Assembly: GCA_025786725.1 (NCBI GenBank)
Contig: JAHLTZ010000012.1
Coordinates: 124,001 to 188,000 of the forward strand
From: Syncephalis fuscata
Lineage: Eukaryota > Zoopagomycota > Zoopagomycetes > Zoopagales > Piptocephalidaceae
Direction: 5' to 3'
DNA: 64,000 nt
Below the pieces are notes generated by a model. That model was not told the origin of the DNA and did not search any database. It worked only from the letters and a program-made list of their open reading frames with translations. Made by a program: the position numbers and the translations under genes. Shown here in pieces: positions 50,133 through 62,508 of this stretch. Numbering within the stretch: position 1 is the first letter of the stretch; the number at the start of each line of letters is the position of its first letter.

Positions 50133-50507
50133 AAACTGGGAACAAGGTGTGTGTCGGTTAAAGATAAAGGCGACTATTTTGAATGGTGTAAATGTGACCG
50201 ACTTGGACCTACATACAACAGATGAAACATTAATGTCATGCGTATATTCATAGAACGGGTTTTAAAGTTCCACAATGCAAGGCCCAAATAGCAACAATTA
50301 CGCATCCAAACGCGAATCATGTGGTTCAGTCGACCGGTCAAATAGTTGCGCCATTAACCAATTCACTTATTCGGTTAAATTGTGCACGGTTCCTTTCATC
50401 TGGTTTACAAAAATGCCAACAATGAATTAAACGCTGATGTAATGTTAAAAAAGCTATTTTAATAATACAGAATAGACTTGGCGTTATATAAAACGACCAT
50501 GTATAGA
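50133..50507. other. Intergenic spacer between the two seven-helix genes
   Basis: 375 bp, no gene. It holds the promoter of the downstream copy and the 3' end of the upstream one. Confidence 0.55.
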
Positions 50508-51833
50508 TTATGGGGGCGAGCTGGCATGTGCATCGGGTATAGCTCCGTTTTGTCCGGAGATCCTGAGATGGCTATTGTTGTCGGCATTGCCGTACAGTAC
50601 CAGTTCTATCGAGGTAGAAGTTCTGTATGTTCTACTGATGGGTCGAATGAATTCCGCACTTGCGGGCGAATTGCGAGTGGCGAAACTGTACCAAAGCAGT
50701 GTTGTATCTCCTGTCCTTTCGTTAGGATTCCAAGAGTTAATGCCAGAATCAAAATCGCAACCGGAACTAAATTGATTGGCTACTGGCGCAAACGACTCTG
50801 GTCTTAAAGAGGTGGTGGTTCTGACCCGTTGTCGTTGAACCTGCGCTTTTGAGCTCATAAAAGCATTATAAAATACAGTACACTGCATTGTTGGATAGAT
50901 AACAACATCTTGTACCAGCGCTGTGAAAGCCTGTCCCCAAGATGTTTCGACAATTTTGTTTTTCAATAAAGCAATTAGTATTGTATACACGAAGGCGGCA
51001 AAAAACGTCAGTAATACTGCTAGGAAGATATTTCGAAAGTAGCGGGCGGCATTTTTTCCTCTCCAAGTGCCTGGTTTTTGCTGGGAAAGCGACCCAAATA
51101 TGTTTTTATAATACGATAGAACCCATAGCAGTAATAGCCGCATACCAACATACTAATACTCGACACAATTCCCACGATTACTACTAGCAATCTATCGGCA
51201 ATGGCTGATATTGTTTTCTGCTTCATATCGTTGGAAATAATTAAGCAAGCAATAATGCCAATGGCAAATAAAATACATGCAGCACTGAATCCAATTGATG
51301 TCCAGTAAATGGCGCGTGTTGATGGCACGTAAATTAAATCCCGATTGCTGGGACAATCAAAGTTTTCTTCGCGCTGCTTGCTACATTCACGCTGTTAGCT
51401 CTGGTTCTGTTTTTATCGTAATTCCATATAAATTTAGTAGGAATGTGTGAGATAATACCGACAATAAACGCTGCGGTGGTAATGGCCGTGATCAAAAGAG
51501 TACTTGTATTTACTATAGCACGAACTAGTACGCTTTTTGGCCAATTTAGCAGCACCATTAAACATAATACAATGCGAATAAACTTGGCTATTGCCCATCC
51601 GACTAGCAGAATATCCACTGGCCTGGGGATAAATAGCCATTTGGTAGCGAAATAACGATATCAACAGCCATGACGCCAACGATATATGATGACGCAATAG
51701 ACAATAGAAACAGGCCCGACGCTACAATAAGACATACCAGGGCCACGTAGAATACTAGTTGTTCATCTTTCCAGCACTCGAAGCCGGTGATAGACACAAG
51801 GCATAGACCTTCTGGGGGATGGTCGGAGTTCAT
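50508..51833 (-). CDS. Seven-helix receptor-like membrane protein 2
   Basis: The frame breaks three times, each by one missing base (near 51,645, 51,350 and 51,045). Restoring the count gives 1329 nt and 442 residues, identical in length to its neighbour. Shared landmarks include a Phe-x-Cys near the N terminus (GFECWKD), PRPVDIL before helix 2, GIISHIPT after helix 3, VCGYYCYGFY in helix 5, EEK-AARYFRNIF before helix 6, VQRQRVRTTTS and TTLLWYSFA in the tail. Residues conserved at helix ends, rather than only hydrophobicity, show common descent. Ligand and signalling partner are unknown. Confidence 0.75.
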
Positions 51834-52747
51834 CGTGAATAAAACAAAAAACGCGCTAATAATATATCGTTGCTGAATAAATTAATGATACATTATATGA
51901 TGAATCGTTAGGCGGCTCAGCCTTGAAATATATTTGATTTTCACGCAGTTATGCAAATGGCCCGATCATAAAAGTAATAGAAAGGCTATAGTAGTACTCG
52001 GGATGTTGTTTGTTCAAACCTGCATTTATTGAAATCTAACGGTCGCTAGGGCCTTTTCTGTATAAGTATGGTAATAGCATGCCAATAAACAAGCTACAAG
52101 CTGACGCTATTGACGTTCTTTATGGCATATGCAGATGCGCAGGAACATTGTGGTGTGTCACCACGACTAAATTAGAGGCCTAAACCTGCCTGGTGTTGAT
52201 TCCAGTTTCCTACAGTTCCCCGGGCGATAACAAGTAGGATTCATTTCAATCAGTCAATCAAGTAGCTTGGAAGATCGCTGTCATTCAATTTACTTTGTGT
52301 ATATAATCTCTGAACAATCAATTGTAACTCTACGAGACTATGCAAATGTAGTTGTCCATTTATCTTTGTGTGTAAATATTTATTAATTATAAATCTATTA
52401 GTATCAATAATGGTAAATGTTTAACAATCAATGTTGTTTGTCTATAGTATTATTATAAGCTAAATACCATTGTATTGTGGCTGAAAATATAAATTCACGC
52501 ACAGTAAAGTACAAGCAAGATTGATGTTTGATGTGTAACATTGAATTTATATTAAAATAAATAGAATTAAAATCAAATATTACATGCTATTATTTACATA
52601 TTGTTTGTTATTGGTATTATCAATAGATATTTACAGCATACTGCTTAGCAACAATCCACTTTTTGCAATTTATTAATGCGCCATTATGCTTTCTAGAATA
52701 CTGTTCCCATTATGTTAATTATGTAAGATTGTGTTAATACTATACTA

Positions 52748-52838
52748 TATGTTGGTAGCCATTTTAATAGCTCATTCTATCTAAAAGATAAACACATGTT
52801 ATTTAGTAATTTATTTGCAAAATACTGTAATAAACATT
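52748..52838 (+). repeat. Direct repeat, copy 1 (~91 bp)
   Basis: TATGTTGGTAGCCATTTTAA ... AAACATT. It recurs with about 10 differences at 53,229-53,320, 481 bp downstream. No coding potential and no TSD or inverted ends. Confidence 0.85.
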
Positions 52839-53228
52839 GCTATCACAACCAAAATTACATGATTCAACGAAGTTCAGTTTAAGCTTCATTGTACTCTAAT
52901 TAAGGTTTTCCCATCAGGGTCCACTGCATTTATTCGTCATTTAACGGCCAACAGTATTATAAATACCTAATACTACCGGCCGAACATGAAATAAATAGCT
53001 ATTTCTACTTCAATTACTTTTAGCTTATTTCCAGGTTTATACAGTTGAGACTTTTGTGTAGATTGCTGAATAAAGCTATTTATTAATGATAAAAGTTACT
53101 ATGATACTACTTTGATAGTCTTTATTAATTCCAGTATTCAACATTTGACTAAGCCAGCTCTATTCCTCTCCCTCCTATTTCGGTTGTTTAGCTTACCTTA
53201 GAATACCATATATCTGGTTTTGTAATAA

Positions 53229-53320
53229 TATGTTGGTAGCTATTTTAATAACTCATTCTGTCTAAAAGATAAACACGTGCTGTTTATTAATTTATTTTGC
53301 AAAATATTGTAGTAAACATT
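53229..53320 (+). repeat. Direct repeat, copy 2 (~92 bp)
   Basis: Partner of 52,748-52,838; TATGTTGGTAGCTATTTTAA at the start. Confidence 0.85.
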
Positions 53321-53486
53321 TAATCATATTGTAATATAAAACAGTTAATATTTTATTTTATTTGTAACTGAATCGATGCTAGTGTATACTTATAAAATGC
53401 TAGATTCTAAACGGATCAGAAAGTCGCGTGTTTGAAATAAAAAAAGGACAACATGGTTTTTTATAATTTGGTGAATGGCAATAATC

Positions 53487-54760
53487 TTATTTTGGATAAT
53501 GGTTACAGGTAAGAAAAATACATCGGTTAAGACATGTGGATATCAGATAAAAGAACAAGATGTCGAATGGCTCCATTTGAATAAGCCATTCTTTGTCCTC
53601 TGTTTGGATACAACACGAACATATCCATAGAGGTGTCGTGGTGTTGGAGAATGGATCCATAAAAATGGTACGCACATCTGTACGCAGTGACTGTGGACGA
53701 GATCGCCGTCTAACGGTGCTATTCTTATTATCGTCAAATTGTTCTGAAGAGAACTGTGACACAGGGCGCTGATTCGCCTTTAGAATACCGGATTGCTTGT
53801 CAAACGGTTCTTGATAAAATATATCAGCCACCGAGATGGGTCGTTTCTGTCGTTTGCACGAGGAAACTGTGTTGGATCTGGGCTTGGTGAACGCGTTGTC
53901 TCGCCAGCTATTAGCTGCTGACGAGTTGTTTGGCGGCGACTGCCCCACCTGGGCCGAATTGCGCAGCGAACGCTGCCAGGTAAATGCCATCGCACCTGAC
54001 TATTACTGCGCGAGCGTGAGTAACGGTGCCCGTCAATGATTTCGGGTGAGTCGACCTTTTTGTTGTTTTCTTTGAGCACTTGGTCAGTTGTGTCTGACGA
54101 CAACTGATTGGCCAATTGTGTTTCTTCCATTTTTGCTTCTTCATCTTCGTCGTCGTCTTCGTCGTCGTCTTGCGTGTGAGTGTTAATGGTGGTGGTGGCA
54201 GGTACACTGCGAAACAGCTGACGCAAACGAGCACCCAGTCGACTAGTGCCATTGGATGGCTGTCTGCGTGCTTGTTCTGCTTCGCATGCCATAATGGTAG
54301 TAAGGAGAGGTGGTGCTGGTGTTGCCGTTCTGTCCATTGTAGCTTTCGCCATGCCCATTGATGTGAAGGTCATCGGGCGTCGAAATGAATGTGGTCTATC
54401 GGTTGCCATACCAATAAGACCAACATCGATGGCAGAGGACAGCTGGCTGACAGCCACGCTTCGATCATGAAGCGATCGAGTAGTGGGCAGTACTTGTTGC
54501 ATGCCTTCGGCGGTTACCGATAGAGTGAGTTGCTGGTCGCGTAGTATTTGGGAAAGACGTCTACTCAAGCTTCGGCGTTGTGGCTTCATTTTTAAGCACT
54601 TTACTTTCACGAGCGGATTATTCAGAACTGGAAAGGTTATCAGTGCTGCTAATCGATAGCACGAGGAATGTGTGCAACCTACCCCACCCCTTTTGCCCAT
54701 CTGTTTCCGTCTAATTCCGTCGGCACTTGCTTTCCGTTTGGTGGCCTTAGAGCTCGGCAT
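53487..54760 (-). CDS. Unrecognised basic/acidic low-complexity protein
   Basis: ATG at 54,760. One missing base near 54,000 (CAGGTGCGATGG) joins two frames, giving about 424 residues. The N terminus is rich in Arg/Lys (RRSLSRRLSQILRDQQ). The middle has a TRLGARLRQLFRS-like basic helix, then an acidic run DDDEDDDEDEEAKMEE. The C-terminal third carries two short related motifs, DIFYQEPFDK and RTIFMDPFSN, and ends in a hydrophobic stretch. No domain is recognised. A nuclear or cytoskeletal protein is possible from composition, but this is a guess. A short GT...AG segment (GTAGGTTG...GATTAG near 54,645-54,685) could be an intron. Confidence 0.55.
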
Positions 54761-55851
54761 ATCTACTGACGTAGAATGCTACATTTAGTTGCGTACTGCT
54801 GCAAACAGATTATCCGATGTGCTAGTGCCAACTAGTTGTCGAGGACCGGTTAACCCGTAACGGTATAGTGGAAATAAAACACCTCAATTTAGCCCAACTA
54901 CTTGGAAGCTCACGTCAAGCCATTGGCCTGTAGTGAATTCATTTGTAATACTGCTATTATCTCCTTATTAGTTGTGAAGTAACAATTTAATTAATGAGAT
55001 CACAGTTTATTAATAGTTTGATGTTATCATCCCGTTAGCAAATGTACATTAATCATCCCTTATTAATTATGATGTGTCGACTATCGACCACGCTGCAACT
55101 AGACTGTGATGACTGCATCAATTGCAGATTGTAATAAATCCAAAAGTAGAATTTCATTGAATTGCTGTCTGCCATGCCATGCATGTACCTGTTGCAACCC
55201 ACATTATACACACATTATTAAAGCTATGAGTTTTGTGCTAGTCTTACTAGTTAACCATTGTAGTAAAAATATAAAATACTAACAGCAAATTACATACGCA
55301 CGCACATTTTACTCATGTTAACTATCCACAGCAACTTACTGCTGAAGCACATATCAAGTAGAATAGACAAACATAGAACAAATTAACATAGCCAGTTTTA
55401 CCAGTGTACTATATTGATGCACATTTTTTGCAACAAATACAAACAATGGTATAAATAGCATCCATTATGGCCAACTTTGTACATGGCAGATGCATGAGCG
55501 GCTTTGTTCTAATTGTGTCGGCCATTGCATATTGTGTAACAACATGTTTGGCAATAATATAGGCCATAATAAGCAATACTAAATGGCAAGCATGTGATGC
55601 ATCTTTTCTCCTCTAGCATTCCTTTGCACTTTCAAACTATCTTTATTGCATTTTAGCATATCTATTACAGCATACTTATATTCCAGCATATCTATATTCC
55701 AGCATATCTATATCCTGGCATATCTATATTTCAATATGCGTCAAATGATATATCCTCAGCATGAACCAAAGCGATTAATTGTAGCGCGCCTTAGTATGAT
55801 ATTTTTATAGTAGGCACACTTGCAACAATTTTCGGATTACAGATACAAAAT
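54761..55851. other. Intergenic region with a minisatellite
   Basis: 1.1 kb, no supported gene. It includes the 16-bp tandem repeat at 55,655-55,732 and the upstream regions of the two divergent flanking genes. Confidence 0.6.
55655..55732 (+). repeat. 16-bp tandem repeat, ~5 units
   Basis: Consensus AGCATATCTATATTCC. The units are one 14-bp and four 16-bp, with few differences. Confidence 0.9.
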
Positions 55852-57447
55852 ATGTCAAAGCTCATGATCTTTATCGCATTTATTTTGATGCCGGCAAGTG
55901 GAATTCCTGGTATTTTGTTTATAGGTGACGCCGCCTTAAATCCTAGATATGATATATTAGGAGAGGCATTGAATTTAGATGGAAGCCAGTTTTAAATAAT
56001 ACTGATGTAATGCAATTTTTAAAAAAAGTTGAATGGGGTCGCACATTTATGCTGGTCCTAGCAATGACTCTTCAAGAAATGTGTAGATGCAGAAGAAAGG
56101 TTTGCATGGGTGTTTCTACCGCATAAAGCCTATTTTATACCAACAGGCAAACGACATAAGCGTGATATTCAAAATGGCGACAAAATATTTTCAGAAATTC
56201 AGTTTACGTTTAAAAAAAGATAAACACGACTTTAAACGACTATTCGTCTATGAATATTTATATTTTGGAAAGAAATAACGCAGATAAGCTGCGTCTTGCG
56301 AATGAAACAAATAACTTATTAGCAATCGATTCGCTTAGAAGCTCGATGTCGTCGAGAATACAATGGGGTACTCAGAAAGTTGTCAAAATTGAGCAGTTTT
56401 ATAACAAGACTTTTGGAAAAGCTGGAGAAATCAAAGAAACCAAATATGAGGCTAATGCAGATACATTCAATGATGATCCTAATCGAATACAAATTATTCT
56501 AAAACCATCTAATCAACCAATTTTTCATGATGATACTTATTTAATCAAGACTATGGAAAGTACACCACTTTATTGGTATGATGTCATTAGTCCTGTTGGT
56601 GGAGCTCTAAGTGTCGCATTATATATATTTACACTTTTATTTGGTCAAAAGCGACTACGTCCATGGGGAATTGTGCAACAATTTATACTGCGAAATCGAA
56701 TTTTTAGTAAAGTTCCTCGTGCTGTGGCAGTAATCGGGTCGGCATGGAGTACGCCTAAACAAAATCCTTTGGGACATGATTCCGCTATTGAACATGAGGA
56801 GAGTGAAATCCAACATGAATCCAGTGTTCATACAGTGCCAACATTGATTAGTCAACAAAGAAGTGCTAATACAACAATACAATTTGCTCAAGAACCAAAA
56901 TTTATCGAAATCGCAACATTGGATCACAGGCACGGTTTTAATGAATTGCAGCAGCTTAACAGCAAATAATCAAATAGAGACAGCAATGATGCTAGGAAAC
57001 AATCAGTCTGCACAAGAACAAAGCAATACACATCTTGCTCCTCCTAATAATAATGGCGCACAGGCACGTGATGGTAGCTCAATAGTTGACAACAGGGCAT
57101 CAAATTACAATATTTTTACCAACGTACGAATCAACGAATTGGAGGCCTTTCGTCAGCGCGTTGAATCATTCTACTTGGCATCCGACTTGTTTGAAGTGCA
57201 AGGGGACCGAAAGCAAACAAGCGCAGTACCCTGCAAATACTTACCAATCTCAATCTTTAACACTATGTTTATCTGCATTACAGTATATAATAAACTACAT
57301 TTATTTAAGTGCCAAACAAATGAGGCGCTGAATAGTGTTTGCATGCCATGTCGGTCGGTTTCAGCTTGGCAAAGGAAACGGGTGTCTGTAAACATGAAGC
57401 ATGTTTCAAACTTGTTGTGTGTCAGGCCAAACAGGGGTGCAGTATGA
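55852..57447 (+). CDS. Probable single-pass membrane protein, multiply frameshifted
   Basis: ATG 55,852 opens a signal peptide (MSKLMIFIAFILMPASGIPG), but the frame stops at 55,993. Coding-like sequence continues in other frames through about 56,230, including RFAWVFLPHKAYFIPTGK. The main open part is 56,250-56,969, with an outside region and one helix, ISPVGGALSVALYIFTLLFG, then QKRLRPWGIVQQFILRN. That helix-plus-PWG..Q pattern occurs in uncharacterised fungal membrane proteins. A Gln/His-rich cytoplasmic tail shifts frame near 56,960 and ends with INELEAFRQRVESFYLASDL. At least three single-base slips are needed, so the gene may be dead or poorly sequenced. The 3' end is uncertain (57,200-57,447). 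Confidence 0.5.
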
Positions 57448-57696
57448 ATTGCATGCTGTGCAACCATACAGCATTGTGCGTGAACAAAGCATGTGTACCA
57501 TCATCACTACAAAAGGCTGCCAACATTCGACCCATTGCCACTATTCAACACACACACACTTTCTACTTGTTACTATCTCGTCTGTTGACCAGACTATCAT
57601 ATCTTCTGCTACCATTGTTTATTCGTTTGATAGGCCGGCCCTATTACAAGTATCTATTGATCTGTAACTTATTATTTCTGTGTCTAAGCTATCAAC

Positions 57697-58164
57697 ATGC
57701 GCTTCCTGGTTCTCTTCGTTTTCACCATCTTTGCTGCAGTTGTATCAGCCTTACCAGTTCCATCCGATTCATATGGCGGCGATTATAGACAAGTGATGTT
57801 GGATGCAGTTAATAGTAAACGATCCGAAAATGGACTTAATCCATTAACTATGTCATCATGTTTGAATGATATGGCATCAGAGAACAGCGTAAACCTAAAC
57901 AAAAATCAAGCATTTTACTGGAAATTGGCACGCTCTTCTCAGTCTTTTGATAAATCTAGTTCCAGTATAGCTTGTAATGAAAATTTAGGCAACATTTTTA
58001 AAATAGAAACATTTGCACCAGCAGGCGGTGATGCTTTAATTTATTCCTTAAGCACAAATGGTAAACTTGATTCTTTATTGAAAGAAAGCGTCAATTATAT
58101 AGGTTTTGGTGATAATGGGCCACATTATCAAAATCACTACTGGACTATATTGTTTTCTGATTAA
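57697..58164 (+). CDS. Secreted CAP/SCP-domain protein
   Basis: 155 residues, intact and intronless. A signal peptide (MRFLVLFVFTIFAAVVSA) is followed by a CAP domain. MLDAVNSKRSENGLNPLTMS matches the N-terminal helix motif. A central Ser-rich segment with one Cys pair (SSCLND, SIACNEN) and the C-terminal YIGFGDNGPHYQNHYWTILF correspond to the conserved G..G....YWTQ.F end. The usual metal-binding His/Glu set is incomplete (ASENS in place of A..H/S), so sterol or lipid binding is uncertain. CAP proteins are secreted and often act in host or substrate interaction. It is downstream of a membrane-protein gene on the same strand. Confidence 0.8.
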   Translation: MRFLVLFVFTIFAAVVSALPVPSDSYGGDYRQVMLDAVNSKRSENGLNPLTMSSCLNDMASENSVNLNKNQAFYWKLARSSQSFDKSSSSIACNENLGNIFKIETFAPAGGDALIYSLSTNGKLDSLLKESVNYIGFGDNGPHYQNHYWTILFSD

Positions 58165-58809
58165 TAGAATAAAATACTTGTTTCAATGTAGTTATTATAA
58201 ATATTGTATAATATGCTTAGTATCAATCTGTTGTAGCATTTCTGTGAAATATTGTTAATGATTAAATCTAAATAAAGCTAGATTTAATAATTAAAATTTA
58301 AAAAATCCATATTGTTGTAATGTATTGGTTTACAGTAATATAAGCATCCAACTAGGCATAAATAGTCAATTTTAAAGCAATTACAGTTTGTAATAATTTA
58401 ATGTTACTTGTTACTTTTATTGTTGCTAATTACTAATAACAAACAATTACTATGAAGATATGGCAAGTAAATATTTGTTAGATATAAATATATGAGTAAT
58501 CGCATGAAATGATATTGCAGCCCTAGTGATGTGTGTTAACTAATGACCATTAAAAAACAAGTTTATTAACAAATCAATATCAATTAACACACTGTATTCT
58601 GAACATCAAGCTAGGCATTAATAAGTATCAGAAATTAAAGCTATAGAATTATCCATTTTATTTTGTATTCCCTTTTTACTAATTTACTACAATGACTGTG
58701 CTACTAAAGCAATAAATATTTAATTTTCTGTTTAAAATGGCAGCTTGCACTTAGACAAAGTGTAACAATGCAGTTAAAGTAATTAGTAAAATAGTATATT
58801 TTATATTCA
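58165..58809. other. Intergenic region between CAP gene and LAS21
   Basis: 645 bp between convergent genes, AT-rich, with AATAAAG polyadenylation-like signals at 58,271. No gene. Confidence 0.6.
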
Positions 58810-61800
58810 TCAGTTCCTCTTAAGGCAGAACTTTTTAGGCAGAGATATTGGCAGTATTCGTCCAAAATACATCATCCAGCAACTTACGATGATGTGGAAT
58901 ATCACCCAGGCTGCTTGGTATATATACTTGGGAGAGAACACCCACCAGACAAACAAATGATATCGTTGGAGGGTCGCAACAATCGACATACTAGCTAGAA
59001 TAAACGAAAATAATAGCTTGTTCATCCATAGCCATAAAGCAATCGACTGTGACCATTTATCCGTGTTATCAGTCGTATCTTGTGAATTCTGCAACGCTGA
59101 CGCTGCAGACTCTAGATCCGGACTAATAACATTATTATTGTTATTATTGTCACCACCTATAGGTTTTGGCGAAACAGTTGAAAGCAGCTGATATGGCTGA
59201 TCATCGTAGTCTGATTCTACAATCACGCTAAGTGCCACCATGCCAGCTAGTGCCCACCAAATAGGGCCGGCCCAATTACAGATAAATGCAAGTACACCAA
59301 CAATTGCCGGTATAAAGGTTGACACACCGGTATACGCACTATTCAGCTCAACCGACGAAAGTGCATTGGTATTACCAAGAGCATAGAATGCAACTTGCTG
59401 CAGTGAAAATATTGGAATGCCCAGCTGCACTGTATACATAATAATACTAAGCCCAGTATTGCTTTGGCCATCTTGCTCGGATATAGTTTTCAGGCAGCGT
59501 ACATGTTTGATTAAGGCATACAATTGCCCGCCAAAAAGAATGAACACAAATGGATTATGTATACGAGCAAGTAGAATCAGCAGCAGTGTGGTAGCTACCA
59601 AATAAAGCTGGTGCCGGTCACTGGTTCGAGTTTGTTGCTGAGATGCATCATTTGGCCAGAAACTAGCCATCATCAGCAGAGTAAATATGCCGAGATAGGC
59701 AAGTCTAGCTAAAGCCAGTTTACCAACATGATCAAGCATCCAGTGACCAACTGCTGCTGGCATGTCTGGATGTGATTCAACTTCATAGGCCAATTTATAG
59801 AATATCACCATACAACCAGTAATAGTTATGGTAGTTGTAATGGCAATATTACGGATAGCTGCCAAAGAATACTGGCGGCGTCGTGCCAGTGTGATGTACA
59901 GTCCCCATCCACACGCTATAATGGTACTTATAACCATTAAAAACCGGCGGAGATCTGTATGGCCGTTGTCTAAGTGGTTGCGAATATTCATCTCTGTACC
60001 ATCATGACCTAAATACAATATAAATACAACTGTTCATTTTATGATTGTTAACAGCTTATTACCTGATTGATCCCACATGCGCAATATTCGTACAAATACC
60101 ATTTGCAATAATGGATACGTAATTAGCTTTAAATGCTTTGAACCATTAATCGAAGGCCACCTATAGAGCGTGAATTAATAACCAGTACGCAATGCCTTGC
60201 TTTAATTAATAGTAACTTACCAAAGCAGTATTTGCAATAACCAAGTAGTCTGCATAATATAATACCACGTTTGCTGTTCTTCCCCAATGTAACTGGTGGA
60301 AAGCAATTCAACACCATACACAATTATCAATAATATTACAGCTAATGCTAAAAGACAGCTGTTTTGACATACAAGTGATTCGCGTACAACTCTTGTTAAA
60401 GAAGCAATACTTGGTTTAGCATCAGTGGCTGTTCTCAGCTGTTGATACACTAAACGCAAGAAGAAAAACAACGATACAAATGTAGTAATAATCATTATAA
60501 TTATGCCGCTTGTCATTGATCCCATGCCATAAGTGCTAAAGTTCTGTGTAAGCTGTTGAGCACCTTGTTCGGCAAACTAGTGTTCATTGAGTATTATTAA
60601 TCAGTTAATGTTCATTTATGGCCATTGATATGAATACCTACTTTTCTATACAAATGCGTCACTTGTTCTATAAGATCTTTCTGATCCCTATTCGATATAT
60701 GTTGATGCTGATAGATAGCTTGTTCATAAGTACATATTAGATATTCGTTTTTGCCTTTTATATCATCGTCACAGTTTATAGTTGCCATATCGTAGCCTTT
60801 TAAGCTGCTGGTATCCCAACTGCCCCACAGCGATATCAGCATGCTTCGTATTTGATTTGCATTCAGCTGTAGTGCTCGAATCCATTCATCATCTATAATA
60901 TTCGTTATAAATATTAATTACTATACTATTATCTATCTTACGTGGTAGTGATTGAAACATTTCAGGAACTAGATTGCCCAGACTGTTACGTGGAGCTGGT
61001 ACACCAAATAATGAAGCAATGGTCGGTACTACATCAATTTGATTAATCGTTCGAGCTGGGATTGTTATATTTGACCATTGAACCGATGGACTCATAAATA
61101 TAAGGGCCTAGATAATAATAAGTTATCATAAGTAATGATGCTATAATTGATTTAATATATTTGTAATACTTACAGGTGATGTTTCTCCCGGTGAAGAACC
61201 ACCATGACCACCAAGCTATATTGAATAATAATAATAATAATAATACTTGTTATACTCATGGTCATAACAGCAATTATCATAAAAGTAATTACCTCATTCA
61301 TACCATGATCACCGCATAATATAATTAGTGTGGGTAGAGCATGAGGATCCGCTTTAATTCGCTCTTCATCAGTTTCTTTGGTTTTATCGTAAATAAGACG
61401 CACAATGCCATCCATTTCGCGTTGTTTTGGTTTCATTAGTGGACTGTTGATATTCAGTTGGTTGGTTAGTTGACCTGCAATGTAGTTATACAAATTGCCA
61501 CTACCTTTTGGGTCCGGCAGAGTGTCCAATATGATCAAGACCCAAGTAATGTAGAACCATTACATCCCAGTCCTTGTTGGCTAGCTCTGGCCCAACGTGT
61601 CGTGTCACATTCGTGTCGACTTCAACTGTATCCTAGATAACACCGATAACAACAATTAGTTGTATGATTGTAATAAATTAGTAGATTACGTACTGTGACA
61701 TAGAATGAAGAAGTGCCTTCGTAGCGTGAAAATGCTGGAGTTGCAAAATTCAACCAGGTTTCATCGCCGTAGAATATAAGTTTTTTACCACGATTCTCGC

Positions 61801-62508
61801 GCAACTGCATAAGCCAATTATCTTCAGTTGTCTTGCTCTTGCCACTCTCGACTATATTAAGAATAGCATCTTGAAAGTTGGGTACCATGCCTATTATTAT
61901 TATTATTGTTGTTGTTATTATTATTACTAGATACACTGTAATACTATGTAATATAAACTACTTACCAGTACTGAGGGCCTTGATACGTGGTAAAGTGACA
62001 GTGGGTGTGGTGGCCCGGCCAATAAATGGGACAGCATGTCGGTTGCTTATGGTTCTATTAATTAAATTGATCAGCTTTTACATTAATATTGTACTAATCA
62101 AACATTTACTTACTGTTTAGTAAATTCCATCTCAGAGTCGGGTCCAAATGCAAAATCACTAAATAATCATCCGCCGTTATGTTACATTTATTTCACTTGA
62201 CTTGGCTACTTTACTTACTTTCGCAGTGCATCAACTACCATGAATATCAGACGATCAAACTGCGGTTTAATGCCAAAACATTCATCAAGTAGTGTGTAGT
62301 TGCGCAGCGGCTCGTCCTGCTTTGTTCTTAGCGTTTCGCAAGCCGTTAAGGGTGGATGGCCTGGCCATTCAGGCACGTCTTCCACCGGCGTGGCTCGCCG
62401 AGGCAGGTAGGTCTTTTTTGGGAAAAAGCCATGGGTGAATAAGAGCAATGCTGCTATTTCAATGGCCAGCAAGCTAAAGAGCAATCCCGACCAAGAGCGG
62501 ATTGCCAT
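58810..62508 (-). CDS. LAS21: GPI ethanolamine phosphate transferase 2 (LAS21/GPI7, PIGG)
   Basis: Eleven exons: 62,219-62,508, 62,114-62,158, 61,966-62,054, 61,694-61,890, 61,293-61,632, 61,174-61,215, 60,942-61,107, 60,642-60,892, 60,221-60,576, 60,063-60,160 and 58,810-60,008. One surplus C near 61,522 breaks exon 5; without it the protein is 1023 residues. A signal-anchor (LLFSLLAIEIAALLLFTHGFF) precedes an alkaline-phosphatase-like lumenal domain. It has MVVDALR, the nucleophile region ATTPTVTLPRIKALSTG, YGDETWL, LHYLGLDHIGHSAGP, LCGDHGMNELGGHGG and INQIDVVPTIASLFG. A polytopic C-terminal half with an NAGP-like NWAGPIWW and YHLFVWWVFSPKYIYQ follows. It acts in the ER to add ethanolamine phosphate to the second mannose of GPI anchors. 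Confidence 0.93.

Larger units (their letters stand above)
51834..53486. other. 1.65-kb AT-rich intergenic region
   Basis: No gene is supported. It contains a ~91-bp direct repeat (52,748-52,838 and 53,229-53,320) and many TTTATT runs. Confidence 0.6.

Noticed and set aside
55655-55732. Possible CRISPR-like array
   Set aside because: The 16-bp units are contiguous without spacers and this is a eukaryotic genome, so it is a plain minisatellite.
57086-57788. Several overlapping short plus-strand ORFs before the CAP gene
   Set aside because: They are mutually overlapping frames without signal or domain features, probably 3' flank and promoter.
61880-61930. ATT-repeat microsatellite
   Set aside because: It is a short simple repeat inside a LAS21 intron and is not remarkable.
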